Shown here in pieces: positions 40,830 through 51,752 of a stretch of 64,000 nt of DNA (position 1 is its first letter; each line of letters starts with the position of its first letter). The DNA comes from Tetraselmis striata (Eukaryota > Chlorophyta > Chlorodendrophyceae > Chlorodendrales > Chlorodendraceae). The stretch is taken from assembly GCA_006384855.1 (NCBI GenBank), contig VCJN01003287.1, positions 1 through 64,000 on the forward strand. The letters are read 5' to 3'. The position numbers were made by a program, and so were the translations under genes. A model generated the notes under the pieces. That model was not told the DNA's origin. It saw nothing but the letters and a program-made list of their open reading frames with translations, and ran no database searches.

Positions 40830-41388
40830 CGCCGACGGCGCCGTTGCGGGGGGGGACGCCCTGCCAGGCGACGATGATGCCTCTGGTGCGCCGCGTCAGG
40901 AGGCGGAGGAGGCCGTGGTCGAGGCGACTGATCGGGCTGAGGGGGTTGTGGGGGCGAGCGAGGCTGCGCTCGCGCCACCCGCCCCGCAGCCACCTGCGGG
41001 ACATGCCGACTTGCTCGTCGCCATGTTGACCGGAGCACTACGAGCAGTGGCGGGAGGCGGCCACATGCACTATCATGTGCGTGTCCTGGCCGGACGCCCG
41101 TCATGCGTGTATTGCGGCCAACGGACGGACTGGGAGTGTTGCTGCGACGGCACCCCGGCTTTGTGCGGCCCCAAGTACCCATGCATGGCGACCCATCAGC
41201 GGGCAGTCCCCTGCCCGACCACGGCCACGGTGAGGGCGGAGTTCCGCCATGTCAGGGACGCGTTCCACGACGCGACTCGCGCCGCCGTGTGTGAGGCTTC
41301 CGAGAAGGCACGCGCGGCTGGTAGGGTGCGCAGGGTGAGGCGGCGGATGGCCCAGGAGCTGAAGGAGAGCGAGACATGCCGTCAGTGA
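40582..41388 (+). CDS. Zinc-ribbon transposon protein, copy 2 (268 aa)
   Basis: Longest intact form of the ribbon protein, shared with copy 4. Residues 1-60 read MAGQYPHPHRHRRSPPTRMN onward, then a Pro/Ala/Glu-rich linker, then LLVAMLTGALRAVAGGGHMH and the ribbon PSCVYCGQRTDWECCCDG, ending in a basic helix and ETCRQ. The ribbon has C-x2-C, C-x-C and LC...C-M-x2-H spacing. A role in binding the transposon ends or in protein contact is plausible. Substitutions between copies keep the Cys residues (CVDC in copies 1 and 4, CVYC in copies 2 and 3). Confidence 0.6.
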   Translation: MAGQYPHPHRHRRSPPTRMNRLPKETCRLVVIPAGVGCRRRYWCDGAVASGTAPHVEQHMAVPAPPMSRATSSQHPATTASATADGAVAGGDALPGDDDASGAPRQEAEEAVVEATDRAEGVVGASEAALAPPAPQPPAGHADLLVAMLTGALRAVAGGGHMHYHVRVLAGRPSCVYCGQRTDWECCCDGTPALCGPKYPCMATHQRAVPCPTTATVRAEFRHVRDAFHDATRAAVCEASEKARAAGRVRRVRRRMAQELKESETCRQ

Positions 41389-41433
41389 GGTCGGGCGCAA
41401 TGTCATTGGGTGGGGCACACGGACGTGTAACAC

Positions 41434-41950
41434 TTGCACTTTGCGCGTACTGCTGGGTTACATCCAAGCGGTGTCACACTATGCAACCGGAAAGGCTGCG
41501 TTGCTACTGCAAACGATGCTACGCCTCACTCGGTAGCAACCGCTGCCCCGCCTATCCCACAGCCGCTGCCCCCCCCCCCCCCCCCCCCCCCTCGCGCACC
41601 GTCCTGCGACCTCGCGTGGATCCACGCCACCAGCAGCTTGCACTTGCACTTTGCGCGTACTGCTGGGTTACATCCAGGCTGCGTCACACTATGCAACCGG
41701 AAAGGCTGCGTTACTACTGCAAACGATGCTACGCCTCACTCTGTAGCAACCGCTGCCGCGCCTATCCCACAGCCGCTGCCCCCCCCCCCCCTGCGCGGGA
41801 TCCCCGCCATCAGCAGCTTGCACTTGCACTTTGCGCGTACTGCTGGGTTACATCCAGGCGGCGTCACACCGGAAAGGCTGCGTTGCTACTGCAAACGATG
41901 CTACGCCTCACTCGGTAGCAACCGCTGCCCCGCCCATCCCACTCGGGATG
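41434..41950 (+). repeat. Three zinc-ribbon-like modules, copy 2
   Basis: Three tandem copies of the 180-207-bp module, separated by poly-C runs (about 41571-41591 and 41780-41791). A 180-codon frame (41376-41918) reads through all of them with phase changes at the C runs. Confidence 0.85.
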
Positions 41951-42312
41951 CTGAGAGCAGCTAAAGGGCACCGGGGGCGGGGCAAGAGGGAGCAGGGCCA
42001 ATGATTGTGGAAGAGCGGGGACCCGCTTGCATGCCATCGTATTATATCTTGCACAATATCTGTTGCTGCACTCATATCTCACATCACTAGCTTAGCTATA
42101 GTGATTCCCCCCCCCCCCCCCCCCCCCCCCCGCACCGCGTACGCACAAAGCCTGGGTATACGCATCAACTGCCCGCCGGGATGAGAAACTGGTATTGGTA
42201 GTGTGTCTGTGGGGTGGAGGGGGGGCAAAAGAGCTGCCAATTGTTGCCAAGCTGGTGCGTTACATTGGGGCAGGCGCTGGGCAGACAATTGGGGCTCGCT
42301 TCAGAGCATTGT

Positions 42313-44545
42313 CTAGTGCCTATGCGGCTGCGCCGCCTCCGCCGCATGCAGACTGTCCGGGCTCACCAGCACCGCCACCTCAGTCATGCGGTCCTGCATC
42401 CCGCAGCCCGCCGCCGCCAGCCAGATTAGAGGTATCCAGAAGCCAGTGCTGGGGTTGTTGCGGCATGACCGCATAGTTTTCAGCGGCTGCCGTCCACAGC
42501 TTGTAATGCATCCCTTTACGCCGATTCCGCTGTATGCGCTGTCTTGGCGCCGCGCTGCCCCGGCCGCCGCGCCTTGGCGCCGCGCTGCCCCGGCCGCCGC
42601 GCCTTGGCGCGGCGCTGCCCCGGCCGCCGCGCCTTGGCGCCGCGCTGCCCCGGCCGCCGCGCCTTGGCACGGCGCTGCCCCGGCCGCCGCGCCTTGGCGC
42701 CGCGCTGCCCCGGCCGCCGCGCCTTGGCGCCGCGCTGCCCCGGCCGCCGCGCCTTGGCACGGCGCTGCCCCGGCCGCCGCGCCTTGGCGCCGCGCTGCCC
42801 CGGCCGCCGCGCCTTGGCGCCGCGCTGCCCCGGCCGCCGCGCCTTGGCGCCGCGCTGCCCCGGCCGCCGCGCCTTGGCGCCGCGCTGCCCCGGCCGCCGC
42901 GCCTTGGCGCCGCGCTGGGTATCGAGTCCTCCCCTCCCTAGTGAGCGCGTCCACCTGCGCCTTGCGCTCGGGGCCGTCCTCCTCCGTCACCACATTCTGC
43001 AACCCCCATCGCGTGACGAACCACGCAGCTCCTTGCATGCGCTTGTACATGTGCCCAAGCAAGCACCGCCTGGGGACGCGAAGCTCCTTCTCGGTCATGA
43101 TCGCCTTCACCCGGGCCTCCTCGAGCAGCGGACCGGCGTTAAGAATGGAAAACGTTTCCATGTGGTGCAAGCAGCCCTCCATGACCCAGCCGGACTGCAC
43201 CGTCACCTTGCCTGACCCTGCAGTCATGGAGGGGAATGCCGTCACGCCCACGCCCACGCCCACGCCCGGGGGGGGGGGGGGGGGGGGGGGGGGGTTACCT
43301 TTCGATTCTTGGACACTGCAAACGAAGGGCGCAACCCGCGTTCAAAGTTGCTGGGTATCAGGACTAAAGCCTGGCGCCGGTCTTCCTGCTTCATAGCTCG
43401 GAATCCAATGTGGCCCTGCACGGTGACAAATTTCCTCCAGAAGTCCCTTCCCAAGCCAAAAAAAAACAGGTGGAACGGCGCGAGGGGGAAGAGGTTGACC
43501 ATGCTGACATAGCCCAGGACCACATGCACATGGCACACGCCATGGCAGCCAGTGTTGTGCTTGGCCTCCGCCAGCCGGGTTGTGTTGAACGCACGCCGGG
43601 CAAGGTGCGTGATTCACTGGACAAGTCATCGCCTTCATGGACGGTTACCAAGCGAGCCTCCCCGTCCGCATCCACAGGGGGGTGCTCCTGGGCAGCCGCC
43701 ATAGCCTCCACAACCTGCCACGCCGACCGGGCGGGTGCGTGTGATTCCATACAACCGCAGTTGAGTGGTGCCACCAGCACGCAGGCCGGGCCCACTCACC
43801 TCTGAACGCAGAAGGCCCACAATGTCCCCGTCCTCGAAAACAGCGCGCCACTGGGTCGCCCCGCCGTAGTCCTCCAACACCCACTCGGTAACGACGCCGG
43901 TTATCACGCCGTAGTGCCATACTCCCCGGAACTTCTTGGCGATGACCTTCATGTAGAAGTCGCCGGGATCGCCTTTCCATATCACGCCCTCATCGCGGGT
44001 TCCACGCCCGCCGGCGGCCACGCAGGCGCGTCGATGTCCATACCGTCTTCGCCAACGGGTTCCTCCCCCACGCCCATCATATCGTCCACCTTTGAGCCGC
44101 CGTCGTCCGAGACCGGCGCCGGCGGGCCGTTTCCGACGGCTGCAGCTACTCCTGCTGCCGCCCCTGTTGTTGCTACTGCTGCCGCCCCTGCTGCTGCTGC
44201 TTGTGATAAGGCGGCCTTGCGGCGCAACTTAGCCGCACGCTTCAACGAGTGGCTACAGTTCGGGAATTTTAGGAAGTGCCGCTCTCGCGCCATCTTATCA
44301 CATGTGCCCGTCACGTTGCCCCGGCAGTGCTTGCATGAGTACACGCCATCCTTCGACACACTCGCTATCCATCCCTTTGCCGGCATGCCTGCTGCCGCGT
44401 GCGGGGGGCGGGGGGGAGGGGGGGGGGTTGAGAGTTGGGGTGGATGTAACCCACCACCGGCAGGCAACACAGATGCGAGTGCGCGGCTGTCCGCGCTTGA
44501 TTCAACGGTGAGCGGCGGTGACCGTGAGGCGACCCCGTACTTCAT
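42313..44545 (-). CDS. Transposase-like gene of the CACTG element, copy 2 (reference description)
   Basis: Exon 1 (from 44545, 187 codons) has a BED-like finger (SCKHC...RHFLKFPNC), an Ala-rich linker and GEDGMDIDAPAWPP; a one-base difference from copies 3 and 4 shifts it before the EDGD module. That module (KKFRGVWHYGVITGVVTEWV, VFEDGDIVGLLRSE) resembles Tudor-like EDGD domains. A splice donor GTGAGT follows at 43799; the acceptor TGGCAG ends at 43715, an 85-bp intron. Next, AEAKHNTGCHGVCHVHVVLG and NLFPLAPFHLFFFGLGRDFW resemble the CACTA-type core segment usually written D-x-M-H...G-x-x-K, with Ala where Asp is expected. After a donor GTAACC, a poly-C/GGGCGT-rich intron and acceptor CTGCAG, the last exon gives GKVTVQSGWVMEGCLHHMET through DALTREGR and the 10-residue repeats. 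Probable DNA-binding and cleavage protein; family placement is inferred. Confidence 0.6.
42543..42914 (+). repeat. 30-bp minisatellite, copy 2 (about 12.4 units)
   Basis: All units are of the GCGC-ended type; three carry a GGCGCGG or GGCACGG variant at regular places, suggesting duplication of blocks of units. The array encodes the RRQGAAAGAA tail of the minus-strand frame that starts at 43263. Confidence 0.92.
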
Positions 44546-44993
44546 GCGCGTGCTGGGGCGTTACACAATCATCAGCAGTTTGGGCGGCTGCATTAAAACG
44601 CGCACCTACGAACACCACCTACCGCCTACCACCTACCGTACCACCTACATCCGCCCACACCTCCGCCCGTCGTGCCGCACATCGCGGCACACCGCGGGGT
44701 CAGCGGTCAGCGATGTGCGGTCAGCGATGTGCGGCGATGTGCAATGAGTGCGTACATCCGCCTGTACTTAGCCCGGGTGCTCCGCATCGGCGGGCGACAC
44801 GCGAGCCCGCGTGCGCACATCAATTTGATGAAATCATGGAAACGAGAAAGTCATATAGTACTTTACAGGTCGCGCGCGATAGTCGTCGCTACTGGGTATG
44901 AAATCCACGTCCCTCGTCCGTCCCGTATCGTCCCCGTATGTCGTCGTTCGTCACCAGTAGGGCACATTTACGTCACATCTCAATCTCACAGTG

Positions 44994-46456
44994 CTGCTGA
45001 ACGGGGCCCGCCCGCCGTCCGATCAAAGGTCATCGGACGGGCGGTTTGGCTGCCATGTTTTGCCAAAGAGTGCACTCACGTTACATAAATATTCGCGAGG
45101 GCGGGGGGGGGGGGGGGGGGGCGGGGGCAGGCAGCGTTTTGCCGAAGAATGTTTGAATTACAATATTCGCGACATCTGGCGTCGGGGCGTGTGGCGGAGA
45201 GGGGGGGGGGGGGGGGGGGGCTACTGCTTGTTCTTGTTCTTGCGTGCCCAGGGACCCGCCGCTTCGACGACCTCGCTGCCTCCGCCTCCGCCCCCGCCTC
45301 CGACTCCGCGACCGTCAGTTTTTTACCTCGGCGCTTCTTCACTGGCATCTTCCGCTTGTTGTCGGCGTCCGACTGCTGCTTGTCGGCGGCGTTCAACCAG
45401 CACAGCTCCTTCTCAGTTGGGGGTGGGCGGGGAAGCGGCGCGTCCGGAGGGAGAACGGCAGCCGTCAGTGTCTTCACCACCCCGGGAGGCTGTGCCGTCG
45501 ACGACGCCGCCATGAGCTTCCTGCCTTGGCGTCGGGACGCCCCCTGTGCCCAGACGCCCACAACAAGCCACAATCGTTTCGCCTCCAAGCGGCTGATAGA
45601 GGATGCGGCCTCCTCAGCCACCACGAGTTGCGCCGCGCGCTGGCACTGTGGAAGCCTTAGCGTTGAGGTGGGCCTTACGGCGCTCCCGGACGAACCTGCG
45701 CGCAGCACAAGTTAGCCACGAGTGGGTGCGTGCTTATGTGGAGGGTGGAGTGTTTTGTTGCGTGCCCGTCTTGTCACGCGTTTCCTCATGTCTTTCTCGT
45801 CGTCCTCCTCGATGCCGGCGGCGCGGACACGCGAGACAACAAGGCCCGCCGCCCACTCAGGGGCAACAACCTCGCCCAACGCACCTTGCACCGGCAAGTA
45901 CACGTCGTCATCATCTCGTGGCCATACGGCCTGGATCTCTGCACGCATGACAGTGATGGTGTCGGTGCGGGCAAGCGACCTTGTTGAGGAGGACGAGGCA
46001 GCCCCAGCAGCGCTGGAGGGGTCCGTGATGCCGGTGCGATCTGCGGGCGTGACATAGAAGGCCAGTACCCCCTCTGGCAGCGTGTATTGCGCGGCCTGGA
46101 GATGTTGTCGCAGCGCCCCCCCCGCCGGATTGGTTCCTGAGCCGGGCTGCAAACCCCTGCAGAGGTGCGCCCCAGGAACCCTTCCTGGCGTCGTCTTCTG
46201 AGGGGTAGACCCGCAGATCGGCTGGTTGCGACTTTGCTGCAAGGGCAACCATGGTCTCCACGGACTGCGCCGCGAACACCAGGCATAAGGGCACCTCTGC
46301 ACGGGTTTTCTTTGTGATAACGATGGCTTTTGCCCGGGAGACGAGGTCTGCCATGGCGCTGTGAGCGGTGAAGGGGGGGGGCGAGGTTGAGAAACTAACA
46401 CCCAGTCGACGACCGCCTTCCGGAGCAGTCAATGACACAGCGGAGGCGAGGAGCAG
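44994..46456 (-). other. Piece of outer copy 0 between copies 2 and 3
   Basis: 1463 bp bounded by the right duplication (CTG) of copy 2 and the left duplication (CAG) of copy 3. It corresponds to 36971-37970 of copy 2 but is longer, because it keeps about 470 bp and about 96 bp that the inner copies lack. Poly-G runs are at about 45103-45121 and 45201-45220. Confidence 0.85.
45221..46354 (-). CDS. Full-length Lys/Arg/Glu-rich transposon protein gene (outer copy)
   Basis: ATG at 46354: MADLVSRAKAIVITKKTRAE, then VFAAQSVETMVALAAKSQPA and LRVYPSEDDARKG. A frame change (a small intron or a shift) occurs near 46150-46200, after which LPEGVLAFYVTPADRTGITD, TVMRAEIQAVWPRDDDDVYL and LVVSRVRAAGIEEDDEKDMR follow. 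A mini-intron leads to FVRERRKAHLNAKA, and the frame stays open through EEAASSISRLEAKRLWLVVG to the EKELCWLNAADKQQ segment, the basic run KKRRGKKL and an acidic repeat. The exact end differs in frame from the KNKNKQ end of the inner copies. No family is recognised. The globular N-terminal part is unique to this copy and is the best query for a database search. Confidence 0.55.
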
Positions 46457-46903
46457 CACTGTGAGATTCAGATGTGACGTAAATGTGCCCTACTGGTGAC
46501 GAACGACGACATACGGGGACGATACGGGACGGACGAGGGACGTGGATTTCATACCCAGTAGCGACGACTATCGCGCGCGACCTGTAAAGTACTATATGAA
46601 TTTCTCGTTTCCATAATTTCATCAAATTGATATGCGCACGCGGGCTCGCGTGTCGCCCGCCGACGCGGAGCACCCGGGCTAAGTACAGGCGGATGTACGC
46701 ACTCATTGCACATCGCCGCACATCGCTGACCGCACATCGCTGACCGCTGACCCCGCGGTGTGCGGCGATGTGCGGCACGACGGGCGGAGGTGTGGGCGGA
46801 TGTAGGTGGTACGGTAGGTGGTAGGCGGTAAGTGGTGTTCGTAGGTGCGCGTTTTAATGCAGCCGCCCTAACTGCTGATGATTGTGTAACGCCCACGCGC
46901 ATG

Positions 46904-49084
46904 AAGTACGGGGTCGCCTCACGGTCACCGCCGCTCACCGTTGAATCAAGCGCGGACAGCCGCGCACTCGCATCTGTGTTGCCTGCCGGTGGTGGGTTAC
47001 ATCCACCCCAACTCTCAACCCCCCCCCCCCCCCCCCCCCGCGCGCGCGCGGCAGCAGGCATGCCGGGAGAGGGATGGATGTCGAGTGTGTCGAAGAATGG
47101 CGTGTACACATGCAAGCACTGCCACGGCATCGTGACGGGCAGTAGTGAAAGGACGGCGCGAGAGCGGCACTTCCGGAAATACCCGAACTGTAGCCACTCG
47201 TTGAAGCGTGCGGCTAAGTTGCACCGCAAGGCCGCCTTATTACAAGCAGCAGCAACAGGGCGGCAGCAGTAGCAGCAGCGGCGGCAGGGGCGGCAGCAGG
47301 AGTAGCTGCAGCCGTCGGAAACGGCCCGCCGGCGCCGGTCTCGGAGGACGATGTGATGGGTGTGGGGGAGGACCCCGTTGGCGAAGACGGTATGGATATC
47401 GACGCGCCTGCGTGGCCGCCGGCGGACGTGGAAGCTGCCGATGAGGGCGTGATACGGAAAGGCGATCCCGGTGACTTCTACATGAAGGTCATCGCCAAGA
47501 AGTTCCGGGGAGTATGGCACTACGGCGTGATAACCGGCGTCGTTACCGAGTGGGTGTTGGAGGACTACGGCGGGGCGACCCAGTGGCGCGCTGTTTTCGA
47601 GGACGGTGACATTGTGGATCTTCTGCGTTCAGAGGTGAGTGGGCCCGGCCTGCGTGCGGGTGGCACCACTCAACTGCGGTTGTATGGAATCACACGCACC
47701 CGCCCGGTCGGCGTGGCAGGTTGTAGAGGCTATGGCGGCTGCCCAGGAGCACCCCCCTGTGGATGCGGACGGGGATGCTCGCTTGGTAACCGTCCATGAA
47801 GGCGATGACTTGTCCAGTGAATCACGTACCTTGCCCGGCGTGCGTTCAACACAACCCGGCTGGCGGAGGCCAAGCACAACACTGGCTGCCATGGCGTGTG
47901 CCATGTGCATGTGGTCCTGGGCTATGTCAGCATGGTCAATCTCTTCCCCCTCGCGCCGTTCCACCTGTTTTTTTTTGGCTTGGGAAGGGACTTCTGGAGG
48001 AAATTTGTCACCGTGCAGGGCCACATTGGATTCCGAGCTATGAAGCAGGAAGACCGGCGCCAGGCTTTAGTCCCGATACCCAGCAACTTTGGACGCGGGT
48101 TGCGCCCTTCGTTTGCGGTGTCCAAGAAGTCGAAAGGTATTCCATGACCCCCCCCCCCCCCCCCCCCCCCCGGGCGTGGGCGTGGGCGTGGGCATGACGG
48201 CATTCCCCTCCATGACTGCAGGGTCAGGCAAGGTGACGGTGCAGTCCGGCTGGGTCATGGAGGGCTGCTTGCACCACATGGAAACATTTTCCATTCTTAA
48301 CGCTGGTCCGCTGTTCGAGGAGGCCCGGGTAAAGGCGATCATGACCGAGAAGGAGCTTCGCGTCCCCAGGCGGTGCTTGCTTGGGCACATGTACAAGCGC
48401 ATGCAAGGAGCTGCGTGGTTCGTCACGCGGTGGGGGTTGCAGAATGTGGTGACGGAGGAGGACGGCCCCGAGCGCAAGGCGCAGGTGGACGCGCTCACCA
48501 GGGAGGGGAGGACTCTAGACCCAGCGCGGCGCCAAGGCGCGGCGGCCGGGGCAGCGCGGCGCCAAGGCGCGGCGGCCAGGGCAGCGCGGCGCCAAGGCGC
48601 AGCGGCCGCGGCAGCGCGGCGCCAAGGCGCGGCGGCCGGGGCAGCGCGGCGCCAAGGCGCGGCGGCCGCGGCAGCGCGGCGCCAAGGCGCGGCGGCCGGG
48701 GCAGCGCGGCGCCAAGGCGCGGCGGCCGGGGCAGCGCGGCGCCAAGGCGCGGCGGCCGGGGCAGCGCGGCGCCAAGGCGCAGCGGCCGCGGCAGCGCGGC
48801 GCCAAGGCGTGGCGGCCGCGGGAGCGCGGCGCCAAGGCGCGGCGGCCGCGGCAGCGCGGCGCCAAGGCGCGGCGGCCGCGGCAGCGCGGCGCCAAGGCGC
48901 GGCGGCAGGGGGAGCGCGGCGCCAAGGCGCGGCGGCAGGGGAGCGCGGCGCCAAGGCGCGGCGGCCGGGGGAGCGCGGCGCCAAGGCGCGGCGGCCGGGG
49001 GAGCGCGGCGCCAAGGCGCGGCGGCCGGGGCAGCGCGGCGCCAAGGCGAGTGGGATGGGCGGGGCAGCGGTTGCTACCGAGTGA
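46904..49084 (+). pseudogene. Transposase-like gene, copy 3
   Basis: The BED-like part (46832-47272; NGVYTCKHCHGIVTGSSERT, RHFRKYPNC) opens well but shifts in the Ala linker. From 47353 the frame is open across GEDGMDIDAPAWPPADVEAA straight into DEGVIRKGDPGDFYMKVIAK and the EDGD module, which shows that BED-linker and EDGD belong to one exon. The core exon (47896-48147) keeps VLGYVSMVNLFPLAPFHLFF. The last exon (48089-49084) has the GWVMEGCLHHMETFS part and a long RRQGAAAGAA tail. Here the tail runs directly into the ribbon-module array on the opposite strand. Confidence 0.6.
48522..49047 (-). repeat. 30-bp minisatellite, copy 3 (about 17.5 units, most variable)
   Basis: Longest of the four arrays, with CGGCCGCGGC, GGCCAGGG and GGCAGGGG variants. 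It contains a one-base loss near 48940 that changes phase in the last four units. It ends at GCGAGTGGGATGGGCGG, where it is fused to the ribbon-module array. Confidence 0.92.
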
Positions 49085-51065
49085 GGCGTAGCATCGTTTG
49101 CAGTAGCAACGCAGCCTTTCCGGTTGCATAGTGTGACGCCGCCTGGATGTAACCCAGCAGTACGCGCAAAGTGCAAGTGCAAGCTGCTGATGGCGGGGAT
49201 CCCGCGGGGGGGGGGGGGGGGGGGCAGCGGCTGTGGGATAGGCGCGGCAGCGGTTGCTACAGAGTGAGGCGTCGCATCGTTTGCAGTAGCAACGCAGCCT
49301 TTCCGGTTGCATAGTGTGACGCCGCCTGGATGTAACCCAGCAGTACGCGCAAAGTGCAAGTGCAAGCTGCTGGTGGCGGGGATCCACGCGAGGTCGTAGG
49401 ACGGTGCGCGAGGGGGGGGGGGGGGGGGCAGCGGCTGTGGGATAGGCGGGGCAGCGGTTGCTACCGAGTGAGGCGTAGCATCGTTTGCAGTAGCAACGCA
49501 GCCTTTCCGGTTGCATAGTGTGACACCGCCTGGATGTAACCCAGCAGTACGCGCAAAGTGCAAGTGCAAGCTGCTGATGGCGGGGATCCCGCGGGGGGGG
49601 GGGGGGGGGGGGGCAGCGGCTGTGGGATAGGCGCGGCAGCGGTTGCTACAGAGTGAGGCGTCGCATCGTTTGCAGTAGCAACGCAGCCTTTCCGGTTGCA
49701 TAGTGTGACGCCGCCTGGATGTAACCCAGCAGTACGCGCAAAGTGCAAGTGCAAGCTGCTGATGGCGGGGATCCCGCGGGGGGGGGGGGGGGGGGCAGCG
49801 GCTGTGGGATAGGCGCGGCAGCGGTTGCTACAGAGTGAGGCGTCGCATCGTTTGCAGTAGCAACGCAGCCTTTCCGGTTGCATAGTGTGACGCCGCCTGG
49901 ATGTAACCCAGCAGTACGCGCAAAGTGCAAGTGCAAGCTGCTGATGGCGGGGATCCCGCGGGGGGGGGGGGGGGGGGCAGCGGCTGTGGGATAGGCGCGG
50001 CAGCGGTTGCTACAGAGTGAGGCGTCGCATCGTTTGCAGTAGCAACGCAGCCTTTCCGGTTGCATAGTGTGACGCCGCCTGGATGTAACCCAGCAGTACG
50101 CGCAAAGTGCAAGTGCAAGCTGCTGATGGCGGGGATCCCGCGGGGGGGGGGGGGGGGGGGGGGCAGCGGCTGTGGGATAGGCGCGGCAGCGGTTGCTACA
50201 GAGTGAGGCGTCGCATCGTTTGCAGTAGCAACGCAGCCTTTCCGGTTGCATAGTGTGACGCCGCCTGGATGTAACCCAGCAGTACGCGCAAAGTGCAAGT
50301 GCAAGCTGCTGATGGCGGGGATCCCGCGGGGGGGGGGGGGGGGGGGGGGGGCAGCGGCTGTGGGATAGGCGCGGCAGCGGTTGCTACAGAGTGAGGCGTC
50401 GCATCGTTTGCAGTAGCAACGCAGCCTTTCCGGTTGCATAGTGTGACGCCGCCTGGATGTAACCCAGCAGTACGCGCAAAGTGCAAGTGCAAGCTGCTGG
50501 TGGCGGGGATCCACGCAAGGTCGTAGGACGGTGCGCGAGGGGGGGGGGGGGGGGGCAGCGGCTGTGGGATAGGCGGGGCAGCGGTTGCTACCGAGTGAGG
50601 CGTAGCATCGTTTGCAGTAGCAACGCAGCCTTTCCGGTTGCATAGTGTGACACCGCCTGGATGTAACCCAGCAGTACGCGCAAAGTGCAAGTGCAAGCTG
50701 CTGATGGCGGGGATCCCGCGGGGGGGGGGGGGGGGGGGCAGCGGCTGTGGGATAGGCGCGGCAGCGGTTGCTACAGAGTGAGGCGTCGCATCGTTTGCAG
50801 TAGCAACGCAGCCTTTCCGGTTGCATAGTGTGACGCCGCCTGGATGTAACCCAGCAGTACGCGCAAAGTGCAAGTGCAAGCTGCTGATGGCGGGGATCCC
50901 GCGCGGGGGGGGGGGGGGGGGGGGCAGCGGCCGTGGGATAGGCGCGGCAGCGGTTGCTACCGAGTGAGGCGTAGCATCGTTTGCAGTAGCAACGCAGCCT
51001 TTCCGGTTGCATAGTGTGACACCGCCTGGATGTAACCCAGCAGTACGCGCAAAGTGCAAGTGTTA
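49060..51065 (-). repeat. Eleven-module zinc-ribbon array, copy 3
   Basis: Eleven modules recur at about 49081, 49264, 49467, 49650, 49835, 50018, 50200, 50388, 50596, 50778 and 50965 (spacing 180-207 bp). Each encodes CAYCWVTSRRRHTMQPERL, R-C-Y-C-K-R-C, and N-R-C-P/R-A-Y, then a Pro run from a poly-C tract of 13-25 bases and RDPRHQQLALAL. A 429-codon minus-strand frame starts at 51117 and runs through many of them, switching module phase at the C tracts. The Cys pattern again recalls transposase zinc ribbons. Two module types alternate (YASLGSN and DASLCSN). Confidence 0.9.
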
Positions 51066-51104
51066 CACGTCCGTGTGCCCCACCCAATGACATTGCGCCC
51101 GACC

Positions 51105-51752
51105 TCACTGACGGCATGTCTCGCTCTCCTTCAGCTCCTGGGCCGTCCGCCGCCTCACCCTGCGCACCCCACCAGCCGCGCGTGCCTTCTCGGAAGCCTC
51201 ACACACGGCGGCGCGAGTCGCGTCGTGGAACGCGTCCCTGACATGGCGGAACTCCACCCTCACCGCGGCCGTGGTCGGGCAGGGGACTGCCCGCTGATGG
51301 GTCGCCATGCATGGGTACTTGGGGCCGCACAAAGCCGGGGTACCGTCGCAGCAACACTCCCAGTCCGTCCGTTGGCCGCAATACACGCATGACGGGCGTC
51401 CGGCCAGGACACGCACATGATAGTGCATGTGGACGCCTCCCGCCACTGCTCCTAGTGCTCCGGTCAACATGGCGACGAGCAAGTCGGCATGTCCCGCAGG
51501 TGGCTGCGGGGCGGGTTGCGCGAGCGCAGCCTCGCTCGCCTCGACAACCCCCTCAGCCCTATCAGTCGCCTCGACCACGCACGGCCTCCTCCGCCTTCTT
51601 ACGCGGCGCATCAAGCGCATCATCGTCGCCTGGCAGGGCGTCCCCCCCCGCAACGGCGCCGTCGGCGGTGGCCGACGCCGTCGTGGCGGGGTGTTGTGAG
51701 GAGGTGGCCCTAGACATAGGTGGGGCCGGCACCGCCATGTGTTGCTCCACAT
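51105..51752 (-). pseudogene. Zinc-ribbon transposon protein, copy 3
   Basis: 215-codon frame entering the conserved frame at VVEATDRAEGVVEASEAALA, then GHADLLVAMLTGALGAVAG and the ribbon CVYCGQRTDWECCCDG. Its upstream Ala/Pro part is in another frame, so this copy is shifted within the linker. It ends 50 bp before the eleven-module array on the same strand. Confidence 0.55.

Larger units (their letters stand above)
36545..44993 (+). mobile_element. CACTA-like DNA transposon, copy 2 (8449 bp)
   Basis: Ends CACTGTGAGATTCAGATG (36545) and its complement ending at 44993 are flanked by CTG duplications at 36542-36544 and 44994-44996. It is inserted in the outer copy at the subterminal sequence GCTAGGACTG/CTGAACGGG, which copy 2 also contains internally (near 36965). 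Same gene order as copy 1, with four satellite monomers, three ribbon modules, about 12.4 minisatellite units, and the 590-bp block present. Poly-G or poly-C runs lie at about 37159, 37218, 37880, 39881, 39998, 40467, 41571, 42107 and 43269. Confidence 0.92.
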
